A stretch of DNA of 60,588 bases from Aeromonas australiensis (GTDB lineage Bacteria > Pseudomonadota > Gammaproteobacteria > Enterobacterales > Aeromonadaceae), in contig NZ_CDDH01000072.1 of assembly GCF_000819725.1 (NCBI RefSeq), forward strand, positions 1 through 60,588, read 5' to 3'. Positions 17,394 to 26,833 of this stretch are shown here, piece after piece. The notes beneath the pieces were generated by a model. It saw only the letters and a program-made list of their open reading frames with translations, searched no databases and had not been told where the DNA came from. A program made the translations under genes and the position numbers. Numbering within the stretch: position 1 is the first letter of the stretch; each line of letters starts with the position of its first letter.

Positions 17394-19811
17394 ATGAAAC
17401 CCCTGTTGCCCGCCCTCTTGCTGGGGCTGGCTGGCTTTGCCACCGAGGCCGCCGAACTGCGTTTTGTCGAACAGGACGCCCCGGCCGATCCCCGCCTCTG
17501 GCTCGAACAGCAGCTCGGCGTCACCCTGAGTAATGACCCGGCTTATCAGCGCCAAAGCAAGCTGGGACACTATCTGCATTATCGCCAACAGCTCAATGGC
17601 GCACCGATTGCCGGTCTGATGGCCGCGGTCAGTCTCGATGATCAGGGTCGCCCCTGGCGTCTCTATCACAATACCCGCCAGCCAGGCAGCACCGCTGCCC
17701 CTTGTGAGGAAACAAGCCGCGCCGGGGTGGATGCCTATACCGCCACGCTGGATGGTACTGTGTGGCAATTCGCCGGCAGCGACGAGGCCCAGCCCTGGTA
17801 CTGGCTGAATGGCGACACCCTGACCCCCGCCTGGCGCCTGCTGGCGGTGGAAAGCCAGCCGGACAACAGCAAAAGCAGCCACTGGCAGCTGTTTGTCACC
17901 TGCGATGGCAGCGCCTTGCTGGGGCGCACACTGCAAGAGGCCAACACCCGTGCCGAAGCGGTCCCGCTGGCAGGGGAAGCGGCCACGGTGCAGGCCCGTG
18001 TCTTTGCCCTCGACCCCCGCACCCAGCTGCAAGATGGCAACCTGCTGTGGCGCCATGATCTGGTGCTGGACAACGGGGCCTATCGCACCGTGTCGTTACC
18101 GGTCACCAAGGAAGCAGGGGTTTACCAACTGAGTGGCCCCCGCGCCCGCGTGGTCAACGGCACGGCACCTGATACGGCCCCCTTTGTCAGCAACAGTCCC
18201 GAGGGCTTCCAGCTGGATCATCAACAAGCGGCTTTCCTCGATATCAACGCTTACTATCATCTGGATCTGGCCCAACGCCATGTGGAATCCCTTGGCTACC
18301 CGACGCTGATGGGCGGCCCCATTACCATCGATACCGACGCAGGGACCCAGGATAACTCCCTCTATGACCCCTTCCTGCGCCGGTTGGAGATTGGCCGGGT
18401 CGGGGTGCCCGATGCAGAAGATCCCATGGTGATCTGGCACGAGTTTGGCCATGCGGTGCAGCACCATATCCTGCCCGACATGGGAGACGAGGGGGACTGG
18501 GGGGCCATCGGCGAGGGCTTTAGCGACTATCTGGCCGCCAGCTGGCGCCAGCGTAGTCCCGAAGCCCGTCAGTTCGAGCCTTTCATGGTCTTCAACTGGG
18601 ATGCCAGGATCAGCGGCCGGACGCCCCGTCAGCTCGATGATCTGCGGGCGCGCTATCACCCGGGCTTCCTCTATCCGGCTCACCTCACCATCAACGGCAG
18701 CAACGGCGACCAGCTGTGGGGCACCCCGCTCTTCACCGCGCTGCGCCAGGCCGTTGAACAGTATGGCGAGGTAGCCCGTGACGAGTTCGATATCCTGCTG
18801 ATTGAATCCCACTTCGGCCTCGGCCCAGAGGTGCGGATGCCCCAGCTGGCGCGGGTCACCGTGGATACCGCCAACCGCCTCTATCCGGAGCGCAGCTATG
18901 GCAAGCTGCTGGAGCAGGCCTTCCGCCACCACGCCCTGCTGCCCACCCCCATCGCGGCCCGCCTTGCCGATGACAGCTACCTGCTGCCCGGGGAGAAAAA
19001 GAGCCTCGCCATCGAACTAACCAACCAGAGCGGTCGCCTGCTGACCGTGGCGGAGGCAAGCCTGCTGCCGACCAAGGGGATCATCGCGGATGGCCACTGG
19101 CAGGGAGAGCTCAAAACGGATGGCAGCGGTCGCTGGATCCTGCCACTGGAAGCGGCCAGCAACCTTACCTGTGGTGAGGCAGTCACCTTGCCGCTGCAGT
19201 TCCAGCTCACCCTGCCCAGCCCCACCGAACGCCAGACCCGCCTCGATCTGCAACTGCCGATCGGCGAACCACGCTGGCAGCGGGCCATCGGTCAGGGGGG
19301 CCAGATCAAGGATGCAGCAAGTGATGTGCGCCATGGGCTCTCCCGGTTCACGCTCACCCTGCCCGAAAGTAACGCAACCATCGATAACGGCTTCTCTGTG
19401 GCACTCGATCTGGAGCACAGCAAGCTGGAGCAGCTGGAGATCTGGCTCACCTCCCCTTACGGCACCCGGATCAGCCTGTGGAACAAGGGCTTTGCCAACC
19501 ATACCCGGCTGAAAGGTGAGTACCCCCATGAATTAGTACCGTTCGAATCGCTGGATAAGCTGCACGGCGAACCACTCGCCGGCCGCTGGCTCTTGGAAAT
19601 CAACGACACCAAACCAGAGGAGAGCGGCCAACTGCGCAGCTGGCGGGTCGCCCAGCAGGTAGGGGCTCGCTGCAGCAAGGATGAAGCCTTGCCCAACACC
19701 GGCATCATCCCCCTTGAGCAAGATGAGGGGGGCGGCGGCAGCACTTCTCCTCTGCTGCTGTTGCTGGCCTTGTGGCCCCGCCTCTGGCGCCGGATCCCCC
19801 TGCGCCGTTGA
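17394..19811 (+). CDS. Secreted zinc metalloprotease with P-domain and GlyGly-CTERM tail
   Basis: 805 residues from ATG 17394, which follows GGGAG; an in-frame ATG at 17364 lies inside the previous gene. Order: signal peptide (to TEA-A), FTP/PepSY-like propeptide (HYRQQLNGAPIAGL), then a gluzincin catalytic domain with VIWHEFGHAVQHH (about residue 347) and third ligand in AIGEGFSDYLAAS, as in fungalysin/thermolysin-like enzymes. A C-terminal proprotein-convertase P-domain follows (LEIWLTSPYGTRISLWNK, GRWLLEINDTKPEESGQLRS). It ends with GGGGSTSPLLLLLALWPRLW and basic residues, a GlyGly-CTERM signal cleaved by rhombosortase during type II secretion. Rhombosortase itself is not in the window. 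Confidence 0.86.
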   Translation: MKPLLPALLLGLAGFATEAAELRFVEQDAPADPRLWLEQQLGVTLSNDPAYQRQSKLGHYLHYRQQLNGAPIAGLMAAVSLDDQGRPWRLYHNTRQPGSTAAPCEETSRAGVDAYTATLDGTVWQFAGSDEAQPWYWLNGDTLTPAWRLLAVESQPDNSKSSHWQLFVTCDGSALLGRTLQEANTRAEAVPLAGEAATVQARVFALDPRTQLQDGNLLWRHDLVLDNGAYRTVSLPVTKEAGVYQLSGPRARVVNGTAPDTAPFVSNSPEGFQLDHQQAAFLDINAYYHLDLAQRHVESLGYPTLMGGPITIDTDAGTQDNSLYDPFLRRLEIGRVGVPDAEDPMVIWHEFGHAVQHHILPDMGDEGDWGAIGEGFSDYLAASWRQRSPEARQFEPFMVFNWDARISGRTPRQLDDLRARYHPGFLYPAHLTINGSNGDQLWGTPLFTALRQAVEQYGEVARDEFDILLIESHFGLGPEVRMPQLARVTVDTANRLYPERSYGKLLEQAFRHHALLPTPIAARLADDSYLLPGEKKSLAIELTNQSGRLLTVAEASLLPTKGIIADGHWQGELKTDGSGRWILPLEAASNLTCGEAVTLPLQFQLTLPSPTERQTRLDLQLPIGEPRWQRAIGQGGQIKDAASDVRHGLSRFTLTLPESNATIDNGFSVALDLEHSKLEQLEIWLTSPYGTRISLWNKGFANHTRLKGEYPHELVPFESLDKLHGEPLAGRWLLEINDTKPEESGQLRSWRVAQQVGARCSKDEALPNTGIIPLEQDEGGGGSTSPLLLLLALWPRLWRRIPLRR

Positions 19812-19870
19812 ACCCTGTACCACGGGGGTCACCGCCCCCGTGAACCTGTGACCGAATCAAGGAATGTGAA

Positions 19871-21310
19871 GTGAAACCATCCGTACTGGTTATTGCAACC
19901 CTCTCAGCTCTGCTTAGCGCCTGTGGCGGCGGGGAAGATAGCGCACCACTGGCGATCCCGGACTACCGGGTCGATGTCGCCCTACCTGCAGCCGGCACCC
20001 TGTGCGCCGATCTGGATCAGAACTGGCAATGTGATCCTGCCGACCCAGCCGTCAGCGGCGAAGGCGCTGTGGCCCTTATCAGCGGTTCGGCGAACATCGT
20101 CAACTCGCCCCTGCTGTTCGTACCGAGGAGCGGAGGCCTGCTGCTGGCGCATCCGGCTGCCAAAGGGGATCCACAACGGCTGCAACCGACCCTGCTCAGC
20201 ACCCTGTGGCAGAGCCGTATTGCCGAAGGGATGGCCGCCGATCGCGCACTGACCCAGCTGCTGACCGATCTCGCGCCGCTGCAACCGGGCAGCGACCGCG
20301 CCGCCCTCGCAAGTCTCGGCCAGTTTGATCAGGGGCTGCAGCAGATAGCGATCAGCTTGCAGCAACAGGCCAGAACCCGCCTTGCCAACGCCAAAGAGAC
20401 CCAGTTGCTTACCACCAGCTATCGCGCCATCAGCCTGATGCTGGGGCAATTGGCTCAGGAGTGGCAGCGCCACGGCCGATTTACCGAAGAGACCCAAAGC
20501 GAGCTGCTGACCCTGCTGGCGCAACAACAGCCACGCAACCTGCTGACCGTCAGCGGCGTCACCACCTTCAGTGATGGCAACGATCCGCTGCTGGAACGGG
20601 AACCTGCCGATTATCCGGGACAAGATGCCAGCTGGAATCGCACTCGTCCCCAGCTTGCCTATCGCAAGCTTGATGATCGCGGTCAGGTGCTGCCCGACAA
20701 CGCGCCGAACTGGCAGTGCGTCAAGGATCTCAATACCGGTCTGGTGTGGGAGGTCAAATCGGACGATCCCTTGAGTCCGGCCTGGAAAAGCAGACCCTTT
20801 GCCTATGAGGATGAGCAACTCACCGCAACCGCAGGCGAGCAGCAAGAGGCCTACCAGCATATTCATAAGAGGATCGAACAGCTCACCGCCGAAGGAGATC
20901 TGGCGGCCCTCGCCCGGGCACAGGCGCTGACCACCATGCTGACCACCCGCGCCTATCAGCAGTGGCTCAATGGCGAGCAGCGCTGCGGCATCAGCCAGTG
21001 GCGGCTGCCCACCATGGGTGAGCTGATGTCACTGCTGCACTACGGTAGCCTGGCCAAGGATCCGCTGGGTCAGCGCATCATCGTGGATACCCGTTACTTC
21101 CCGGATATCGCCCCCTCGGAAGATGGCACCTACCATGGCTACTACTGGAGCGCTACCAGCACCACCGCCCAGCGCTTCTCCGGTGGCCCTATCAGCAAAC
21201 GCACAGTCCTGCTCCTGGGAGAAGATGCGGGCACCACCTATCCCGCGCTGGTGCAGCAAGATACCTATATCGAGCTGATGCAGGTACGACTGGTCGCCAC
21301 TCCCCAATAA
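19871..21310 (+). CDS. DUF1566-domain lipoprotein
   Basis: 479 residues with a GTG start preceded by AAGGAA. The N-terminus carries a lipobox (LSALLSACGGG), predicting a lipoprotein. The middle is helical and Gln/Leu-rich with no recognised domain. The C-terminal third is a DUF1566 (Lcl-like) domain: LNTGLVWEVKSDDPLSPAWK, CGISQWRLPTMGELMSLL, then YYWSAT and MQVRLVA. It follows the metalloprotease by 60 bases and probably shares its transcript. Function unknown; DUF1566 domains occur in surface proteins of adhesin or collagen-like type. Confidence 0.8.
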   Translation: MKPSVLVIATLSALLSACGGGEDSAPLAIPDYRVDVALPAAGTLCADLDQNWQCDPADPAVSGEGAVALISGSANIVNSPLLFVPRSGGLLLAHPAAKGDPQRLQPTLLSTLWQSRIAEGMAADRALTQLLTDLAPLQPGSDRAALASLGQFDQGLQQIAISLQQQARTRLANAKETQLLTTSYRAISLMLGQLAQEWQRHGRFTEETQSELLTLLAQQQPRNLLTVSGVTTFSDGNDPLLEREPADYPGQDASWNRTRPQLAYRKLDDRGQVLPDNAPNWQCVKDLNTGLVWEVKSDDPLSPAWKSRPFAYEDEQLTATAGEQQEAYQHIHKRIEQLTAEGDLAALARAQALTTMLTTRAYQQWLNGEQRCGISQWRLPTMGELMSLLHYGSLAKDPLGQRIIVDTRYFPDIAPSEDGTYHGYYWSATSTTAQRFSGGPISKRTVLLLGEDAGTTYPALVQQDTYIELMQVRLVATPQ

Positions 21311-21323
21311 TCCGAGGAATATC

Positions 21324-21893
21324 ATGAGCCTTTATCGTTTTTCGTTCGCCATGCTGGCACTGCTGGCCCCCCTTGCCCACGGCTCGGCCATTTGTGATGA
21401 CACCATGGATCGCACCGCCCCCTCTGCCCGGTTTCTTGACCATGGCAACGGCACCGTCACCGACCAACACACCGGCCTCACCTGGATGCGCTGCAAACTG
21501 GGTCAGAGATGGAGTGGCAGCAATTGCCTGGGGGAACCGACCGTTTACTACTGGCAGCAGGGGCTGCAAGTGGCGGAGCGGATCCGCAGTGACAGCAGCC
21601 ATGCGCTCTATCACTTCGGCGGTATCAGCCAGTGGCGTCTGCCCGACATCAAGGAGCTGGCGACTCTGGTCGAGCATGCCTGCTACAAGCCCTCCCTCAA
21701 TGAAGCCATCTTCCCGCGCGCCATGGCGGGGGACGGTAAAGAGGTCAATGAGGGCTATGTCTATCTGATGAGCAGCACGGTGACCTCCGCCAATGGCCAG
21801 CGGGCGTATCTCGATATCACCTCGGGGGATATCGGTCTTCGCGTCGTTGGCGCCTACCCGGATCAGGTCTTGCTGGTTGCCAGCCACCCCTGA
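21324..21893 (+). CDS. Exported DUF1566-domain protein
   Basis: 189 residues, starting 13 bases after the preceding lipoprotein and preceded by GAGG. A signal peptide ends near AHGS-A. The whole mature part is a DUF1566 domain: FLDHGNGTVTDQHTGLTWMR, the cysteine-bearing CKLGQ...NCLG, ISQWRLPDIKELATLVEHAC and YLMSST. It is probably a partner or paralogue of the domain at the end of the upstream lipoprotein. Last gene of the Fur-associated cluster. Confidence 0.8.
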   Translation: MSLYRFSFAMLALLAPLAHGSAICDDTMDRTAPSARFLDHGNGTVTDQHTGLTWMRCKLGQRWSGSNCLGEPTVYYWQQGLQVAERIRSDSSHALYHFGGISQWRLPDIKELATLVEHACYKPSLNEAIFPRAMAGDGKEVNEGYVYLMSSTVTSANGQRAYLDITSGDIGLRVVGAYPDQVLLVASHP

Positions 21894-22015
21894 GAGTGGA
21901 CTGCGAGCTGATACACAGGCCCAGAGGCTAGCCATCGTCATATAGTGAAAAACCGGCCAGATTGGCGAATGTTGACCAGTTAAGGATCCATTGACCGAAC
22001 CTTCGTCGGTATGAA

Positions 22016-22050
22016 AATCCGAAACCTGTTGCTTGGTTTCGGATTTTTTT
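22016..22050 (+). terminator. Rho-independent terminator closing the TonB/protease cluster
   Basis: Perfect stem AATCCGAAACC / GGTTTCGGATT with loop TGTTGCTT and a T7 run, about 120 bases after the last DUF1566 gene. Confidence 0.85.
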
Positions 22051-22168
22051 ATGCGTTGCGAGCGGGCTCTCGACCTCCTCCATGCCCGTTATGCCGCCCG
22101 GTTTGAGTCACTCTTGCCCCCACTCCCCCGAGTTCCCCCCCTGCTCGACGAAGAGGACGTTGCTACCC

Positions 22169-22387
22169 GGCACCGTCGATGGCGTGCTGTTGGCGTACAA
22201 CCTGCTGCGCAGTCAGATGGTGAAGATGGCGACGAGCATGAGGGGATAGACAGCGAGTCAGCTGAGTTCTCACATAGCGTTGGTTTAGCTCATCCGTGAG
22301 TTGAGCCGCATAGCGTACCTGTCAGCGGGGACTCTCCCGAAGCGGGTGGCAGCACTGGACAAGCTGGCGGGGCCATCTTCCCCTTAA
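22169..22387 (+). pseudogene. IS4-family transposase C-terminal remnant
   Basis: Read from GGC 22169 the frame gives VDGVLLAYNLLRSQMVKMAT, then two in-frame stops, then SRIAYLSAGTLPKRVAALDK. This is the characteristic C-terminal VLLAYNLLR(Y/S)QMV region of IS4-type transposases. Two nonsense codons and the missing N-terminus mark it as dead. The sequence from 22051 to 22168 may be more of the same element but cannot be recognised. Confidence 0.68.
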
Positions 22388-22671
22388 GCTGCAGCCGCAG
22401 TTTCGTCTGCTGGTGGGGGAGCCCCTGCTCTGCTCACAACCTGCGCCGCCATTGACACCACCCCTGCAACTGGCCAAGTCGCTCCTGCCAGTTGCAGGCT
22501 GCTCAGCCAGCCGGGATCGCCACTTCCCAGATCAAGCAACCGTCCCACGCCATAACAGGCCTGCTTGATCTCGAGGGGCAGCCGATACCAGCGTCGCAAC
22601 TGTTGCTGACGAAAGCTGGCAACCGGTACCCGGGCCTGCGCCAGCAAGGGATCACGCATATCGGCAATCAT
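22384..22671 (-). CDS. Hypothetical protein downstream of acylphosphatase
   Basis: 95 residues. ATG 22671 follows the acylphosphatase stop by about 15 bases with GGGGAG between, which suggests coupling. The sequence (QQQLRRWYRLPLEIKQACYG, VGRLLDLGSGDP) matches no family I know. The C-terminus is Ala/Pro-rich and runs to the edge of the IS4 remnant, so the natural end may have been altered. Could be a spurious ORF in GC-rich DNA. Confidence 0.42.
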   Translation of the reverse strand: MIADMRDPLLAQARVPVASFRQQQLRRWYRLPLEIKQACYGVGRLLDLGSGDPGWLSSLQLAGATWPVAGVVSMAAQVVSRAGAPPPADETAAAA

Positions 22672-22686
22672 GAGCTCCCCGGCAGC

Positions 22687-22959
22687 TCAGTTAGTGTGAA
22701 AGCCCTGACCGGTGGGCGGCAGCGCCTCTTCATACTCCATCCGGGTCACCCTGGCGGTGCGCGGGCCATGCTCCAGCCACCCCAGCATCATCTGCACCCC
22801 CTGCGCAGGGCCGCTGATGAGGATCTCCACCGAGCCATCCTCCAGGTTGTAGGCATGGCCGCGCAAACCCAGTTGCAGCGCCCGCTCACGGGTGAAATAG
22901 CGAAATCCCACCCCCTGCACCTGCCCCCACACCCGAATGACAAACGATCGCTCTCCCAT
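22687..22959 (-). CDS. acyP: Acylphosphatase
   Basis: 90 residues, the usual size for the family, hydrolysing acyl phosphates. The start is placed at ATG 22959; the longer in-frame opening to 23040 overlaps the divergent chemotaxis gene. Signature VWGQVQGVGFRYFTRERALQLG carries the catalytic Arg, and the second block GHAYNLEDGSVEILISGP the catalytic Asn, as in YccX. It is divergent from the chemotaxis receptor. Confidence 0.92.
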   Translation of the reverse strand: MGERSFVIRVWGQVQGVGFRYFTRERALQLGLRGHAYNLEDGSVEILISGPAQGVQMMLGWLEHGPRTARVTRMEYEEALPPTGQGFHTN

Positions 22960-23041
22960 TTCTCGCACCTTCCACTTAAGAAAAAATGTCCCGCGACGAT
23001 AATGTGCCCGACACTCTATCTTTGCAGGATGCAGCACCATT

Positions 23042-24472
23042 ATGAAAGAAGTTAAATTCCGCTGGGTTGACCGCTATCTCATTCACCTCACCATCAGTGA
23101 AAAATTCCATATCGCGTTCTGGTTACCTCTCTTCATCATCGCCTTTCTCAGCTGGTATCTGCTGGCTGCCAGCCATCAGCAGGAGATCTCCCTGCGGGTG
23201 GCGCAGTTGCAGCAACGAGTCGAGACCACGGCACAACTGGTCAGCCAGCAGCCCACTCTGGTGTTGCCTGCTGATCTGCGCCAGCAGCCTCAGGGGATAA
23301 ACGGCCTTGAACAGCAAGGGGATCGCTATCGTTTCACCGCCTCTGCGGGTCAGGCCGGTTATATCACCGGCGAACTGGATACGGGCAACCTCTCCATGTG
23401 GCAGGGTCAGGGCTCGACCCTGCTCCTGATCGGCGCGCTGGCGGCCCTGATGGCACTGGTGATCCACTATATGATGACCTTTGTCTCCGGTGCGCTCTAC
23501 TCCACCAACAAGGCGCTGCAAACCGTGGCGGACGGAGATCTCACCTTCCGCCTCAACTTCTTCCCGGTGCGCGACGAGTTCTCCACCCTGGCGGGCAGCA
23601 TCGACCGCTTTACCGACCGCCAGCACCAGATCGTCAAACTGGTCGAAGAGTCTGCCGAAGCACTGACCATGGCCGCCGATGAGTTTCGTGATCACGCCCG
23701 CGAAGGCGAGACCATGGCGCGTTCCCAGCGCCAGCACATGGATTCACTGGCTACTGCCATGGAGCAGATGTCGGCAGCGATCCGCGAAGTGGCGCGCAAT
23801 GCCAACGACACCCTGCAGCAGACCCGCCAGTCGAGCGAAGAGGCGGCCAATGGCGCCAACCGGGTAGCCCGCACTATCGAGGCGATCCGTACCCTGGCCG
23901 ACGAGATTGGCAACGCCTCCGGCGCGGTCGAGCGGCTGACCCACAACGCCAACCGGATCAACGAGGTGGTCAACGTCATCAACGCCATCTCCCAGCAGAC
24001 CAACCTGCTGGCCCTCAACGCCGCCATCGAAGCGGCCCGTGCCGGTGAGCAGGGTCGCGGCTTTGCAGTGGTGGCAGATGAAGTGCGTACCCTCGCCAGC
24101 CGTACCCAACAGGCGACGGTGGAGATCCAGCAGATGATCGAAGAGCTGCAGGCCGGCACCGGCGCCCTTAACGACATCATGGAGAAGACTGTTGGTCGCG
24201 CCGCCAGTAGCCAGCAGCTCATCAGCGAGGTGGGGCTCGATATCGAGAAGCTCAGCAACCACAGCGATGCGGTACTGGAGATGAGCACCCAGATCGCCAC
24301 CTCGAGCGAAGAGCAGAGCTCGGTCGCCGCCGAAATCACCCACAATCTCGATCAGGTGCGCCATGAGGCGGCGCAGGTGGAAGAGTCTGCCAGCGCCTCG
24401 GTAGCCGGCACACAAGGGCTGAAAGCCACCGCCAGCGAGCTGACCCAGGCACTTGAGGGAATCAGGATCTGA
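23042..24472 (+). CDS. Methyl-accepting chemotaxis protein
   Basis: 476 residues. TM1 lies near residues 23-42, then a short periplasmic domain of about 80 residues, TM2 near 122-145, a HAMP segment ([20 protein letters not shown]), and a long coiled-coil signalling domain. The hairpin tip is [20 protein letters not shown] followed by [19 protein letters not shown]. The sensor domain is too small to be Cache or 4HB, so it may be a minimal sensor or signal through membrane or partner cues. No C-terminal NWETF-type CheR tether is present. Confidence 0.92.
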   Translation: MKEVKFRWVDRYLIHLTISEKFHIAFWLPLFIIAFLSWYLLAASHQQEISLRVAQLQQRVETTAQLVSQQPTLVLPADLRQQPQGINGLEQQGDRYRFTASAGQAGYITGELDTGNLSMWQGQGSTLLLIGALAALMALVIHYMMTFVSGALYSTNKALQTVADGDLTFRLNFFPVRDEFSTLAGSIDRFTDRQHQIVKLVEESAEALTMAADEFRDHAREGETMARSQRQHMDSLATAMEQMSAAIREVARNANDTLQQTRQSSEEAANGANRVARTIEAIRTLADEIGNASGAVERLTHNANRINEVVNVINAISQQTNLLALNAAIEAARAGEQGRGFAVVADEVRTLASRTQQATVEIQQMIEELQAGTGALNDIMEKTVGRAASSQQLISEVGLDIEKLSNHSDAVLEMSTQIATSSEEQSSVAAEITHNLDQVRHEAAQVEESASASVAGTQGLKATASELTQALEGIRI

Positions 24473-24581
24473 TCCATCAGTCACTGCCGGCTCGGGTACG
24501 CTGATGCACCGGGTTGTTTGAGTTTTACCTGCGGGCCACATAGAATGTGGCCCCTTTTCTTTCTACCATCGGCAAACATCC

Positions 24582-25775
24582 ATGAGCGCTTCCATCTATC
24601 TCGTCAAAGGCCGCGAAAAATCCCTGCTGCGTCGCCACCCCTGGATCTTCTCCAAGGGGATTGAGCGGGTTCAGGGCAACCCCATTGACGGCGATACCGT
24701 CGAGATCTATGCCAACGATGGCAAGTGGCTCGCCCGTGGCGCCTGGTCAGGCAGCTCCCAGATCCGTGCCCGGGTCTGGACCTTCGACAAGGATGAGAGT
24801 GTCGATCTCGACTTCTTTATCCGTCGTCTCAAATATGCGCAGGAGTCTCGCGATCCGCTGATCAAGCGTCAGGGCCTCACCGGCTATCGCCTCTGCGCCG
24901 CCGAATCTGACGGCCTGCCGGGTCTGACCATCGACCGTTATGCCGATTTTCTGGTGTGCCAAATTCTCTCCGCCGGTGCCGAGTTCCAGCGCGAGCTGAT
25001 CACCCAAGCACTGCGTACCCTCTACCCAGAGTGCAGCATCTATGAGCGCTCCGACGTGGCAGTGCGCAAGAAGGAAGGGCTGAAAGAGCGCACCGGCGTC
25101 ATCTATGGCGAGACCCCGAACGAGCCGGTGGTCATCGAAGAGAACGGTGGCGTCAAGATCCTGGTAGACATTCGCAACGGCCATAAAACCGGTTTCTATC
25201 TGGATCAGCGGGATAACCGTCAGGCGGCAGCCAAGTACACCGAAGGCAAGCGGGTGCTCAACTGCTTCTGCTACACCGGCGGGTTTGGCGTTTATGCCCT
25301 CAAGGGCGGCGCTAAGGAAGTGGTCAACGTCGATCTCTCCCAAAATGCGCTGGATATCGCCCGCCAGAATGCCGAGCTGAACGGGCTGGATACCAGCAAC
25401 ACCCAGTTCGTCCGTCACGACGTGTTCAAGCTGCTGCGTGAATATCGCGAGAAGGGCGAGAAGTTCGATGTCATCGTGCTGGATCCGCCCAAGTTTGCCG
25501 AGAGCAAGGCCCAGCTGCTGGGTGCCTGCCGTGGCTACAAGGACATCAACATGCTGGCGTTCCAGTTGCTGGCGCCGGGTGGCGTGCTCTTGACCTACTC
25601 CTGCTCCGGCCTGATGGAGCAGAGCCTGTTCCAGAAGATCGTTGCCGATGCGGCGCTCGATGCCGGTCGCGATGCCCAGATCCTGGAGCTGCTCTCCCAG
25701 GCCTCCGATCACCCCATCGGTACCGCCTATCCGGAAGGCTTCTACCTCAAGGGTCTGGTGGTACGGGCCCGCTGA
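24582..25775 (+). CDS. rlmI: 23S rRNA m5C1962 methyltransferase
   Basis: 397 residues, matching RlmI (YccW) in length. It begins with a PUA domain ([20 protein letters not shown]), followed by a RlmI-like middle ([20 protein letters not shown]) and a Rossmann methyltransferase: [20 protein letters not shown] is the SAM-binding motif, [14 protein letters not shown] motif IV, and YSCSGLM holds the catalytic cysteine. It modifies 23S rRNA C1962 using SAM. It stands alone, ending at a strong terminator. Confidence 0.95.
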   Translation: MSASIYLVKGREKSLLRRHPWIFSKGIERVQGNPIDGDTVEIYANDGKWLARGAWSGSSQIRARVWTFDKDESVDLDFFIRRLKYAQESRDPLIKRQGLTGYRLCAAESDGLPGLTIDRYADFLVCQILSAGAEFQRELITQALRTLYPECSIYERSDVAVRKKEGLKERTGVIYGETPNEPVVIEENGGVKILVDIRNGHKTGFYLDQRDNRQAAAKYTEGKRVLNCFCYTGGFGVYALKGGAKEVVNVDLSQNALDIARQNAELNGLDTSNTQFVRHDVFKLLREYREKGEKFDVIVLDPPKFAESKAQLLGACRGYKDINMLAFQLLAPGGVLLTYSCSGLMEQSLFQKIVADAALDAGRDAQILELLSQASDHPIGTAYPEGFYLKGLVVRAR

Positions 25776-25835
25776 TCGACAACTACCCTCCCCTGGTGAT
25801 CACTCAGGCCCCTTGCCTCCCCCAATCACCTGAAA

Positions 25836-25863
25836 AAGGGGCCACCTTCATAAGGTGGCCCCT
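25836..25863. terminator. Bidirectional terminator between rlmI and a convergent gene
   Basis: AAGGGGCCACCTT / AAGGTGGCCCCTT with a CAT(A)-type loop between convergent genes, with A-rich sequence on the left. A strong stem with limited T run on the right. Confidence 0.75.
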
Positions 25864-25905
25864 TGAACGCGGGTTGAGCCATGATATGGCTCACCGCTGT
25901 TGGCT

Positions 25906-26625
25906 TTATTTCACACCGTAACTGGTCAGGATCTTGTCCAGGGTGCCATCTGCAGTGATGACGGCCAACCCCTTGTTGAAGGCATCAAGCAACTCCTGGC
26001 TACGCGGATTTTTCACTCCGCTGGCGATGTGTAACGGATTGGTTGAAAGTGCATTGGCGGTAAAGGCAAACTTGCTGACATCCATCCCCTGCTGAGCCAT
26101 GATAGCCTTCGCCACCACCTCATCCTCCAGCGTAAGATCGATACGCCCATCAAGCAGTTTCTTCAAATTGGTCTGCAAGTCACTGGCCTCCTGGCGATTC
26201 AAATCTGCCTGCATAAACTCATCGCCATAACCATAACCACGCACGATACCTATGCTCTTTCCTTTGAGACTGGCCAATCCATCCAGCTCGAAACTGCCCC
26301 CCACCAACTGGATAAACTTCACCTGATTCTTCAGATACTCATCACTAAATCGCAGCGTTTTGGTTCGCGCTTCCGTAAACCAGGCCCCCACCAGAATATC
26401 GATATTCCCCTCTTCAACTTCTGACAAGGCGCGGGCCCACGGCATGATCCGCATATCGAGCTCATACCCCTGAGTCGCCAACGCCTGCTTGACCAACTCA
26501 ACCGAGATGCCTTTATTGGCATCAATGACAAAGGGTGGCCAGGGATCTTGCGCCGCCGTTACCGTGGCTGCGTGAGCCCCCATGCTCGACAGCGCCAGCA
26601 GCAATCCGATCATCCATGTTTTCAT
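25906..26625 (-). CDS. Orphan periplasmic solute-binding protein (SBP family 3)
   Basis: 239 residues with a signal peptide (LLLALSSMGAHA-A); ATG 26625 is preceded by GAGGTATTGAG, and upstream in-frame starts would push into the promoter. Family traits: AAQDPWPPFVIDANKGISVE, MPWARALSEVEEGNIDILVG and KSIGIVRGYGYGD. No permease or ATPase is nearby, so it may serve another transporter or act as a sensor. The motif MPWARALxEV is common in TIGR02285-like or amino-acid-binding proteins of Aeromonas/Vibrio type. Confidence 0.85.
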   Translation of the reverse strand: MKTWMIGLLLALSSMGAHAATVTAAQDPWPPFVIDANKGISVELVKQALATQGYELDMRIMPWARALSEVEEGNIDILVGAWFTEARTKTLRFSDEYLKNQVKFIQLVGGSFELDGLASLKGKSIGIVRGYGYGDEFMQADLNRQEASDLQTNLKKLLDGRIDLTLEDEVVAKAIMAQQGMDVSKFAFTANALSTNPLHIASGVKNPRSQELLDAFNKGLAVITADGTLDKILTSYGVK

Positions 26626-26833
26626 CTCAATACCTCTGCCTGTGTGAAGTAAACCCTTTGAGATAAGAAGAGGACAACCGCCTTTGTCAAGGTGGCAAGG
26701 ATGACAAACCATTGAGATTCGAACCCATAGCCGCCTTGTGGCATAATGTGCCGTCAAATGGCCCGCCAGGGTCATCTCCTTTTACCTGATCTACGCGGCT
26801 TCATCCCAAGAGAGAGCCAAACAAGGGGTAATC

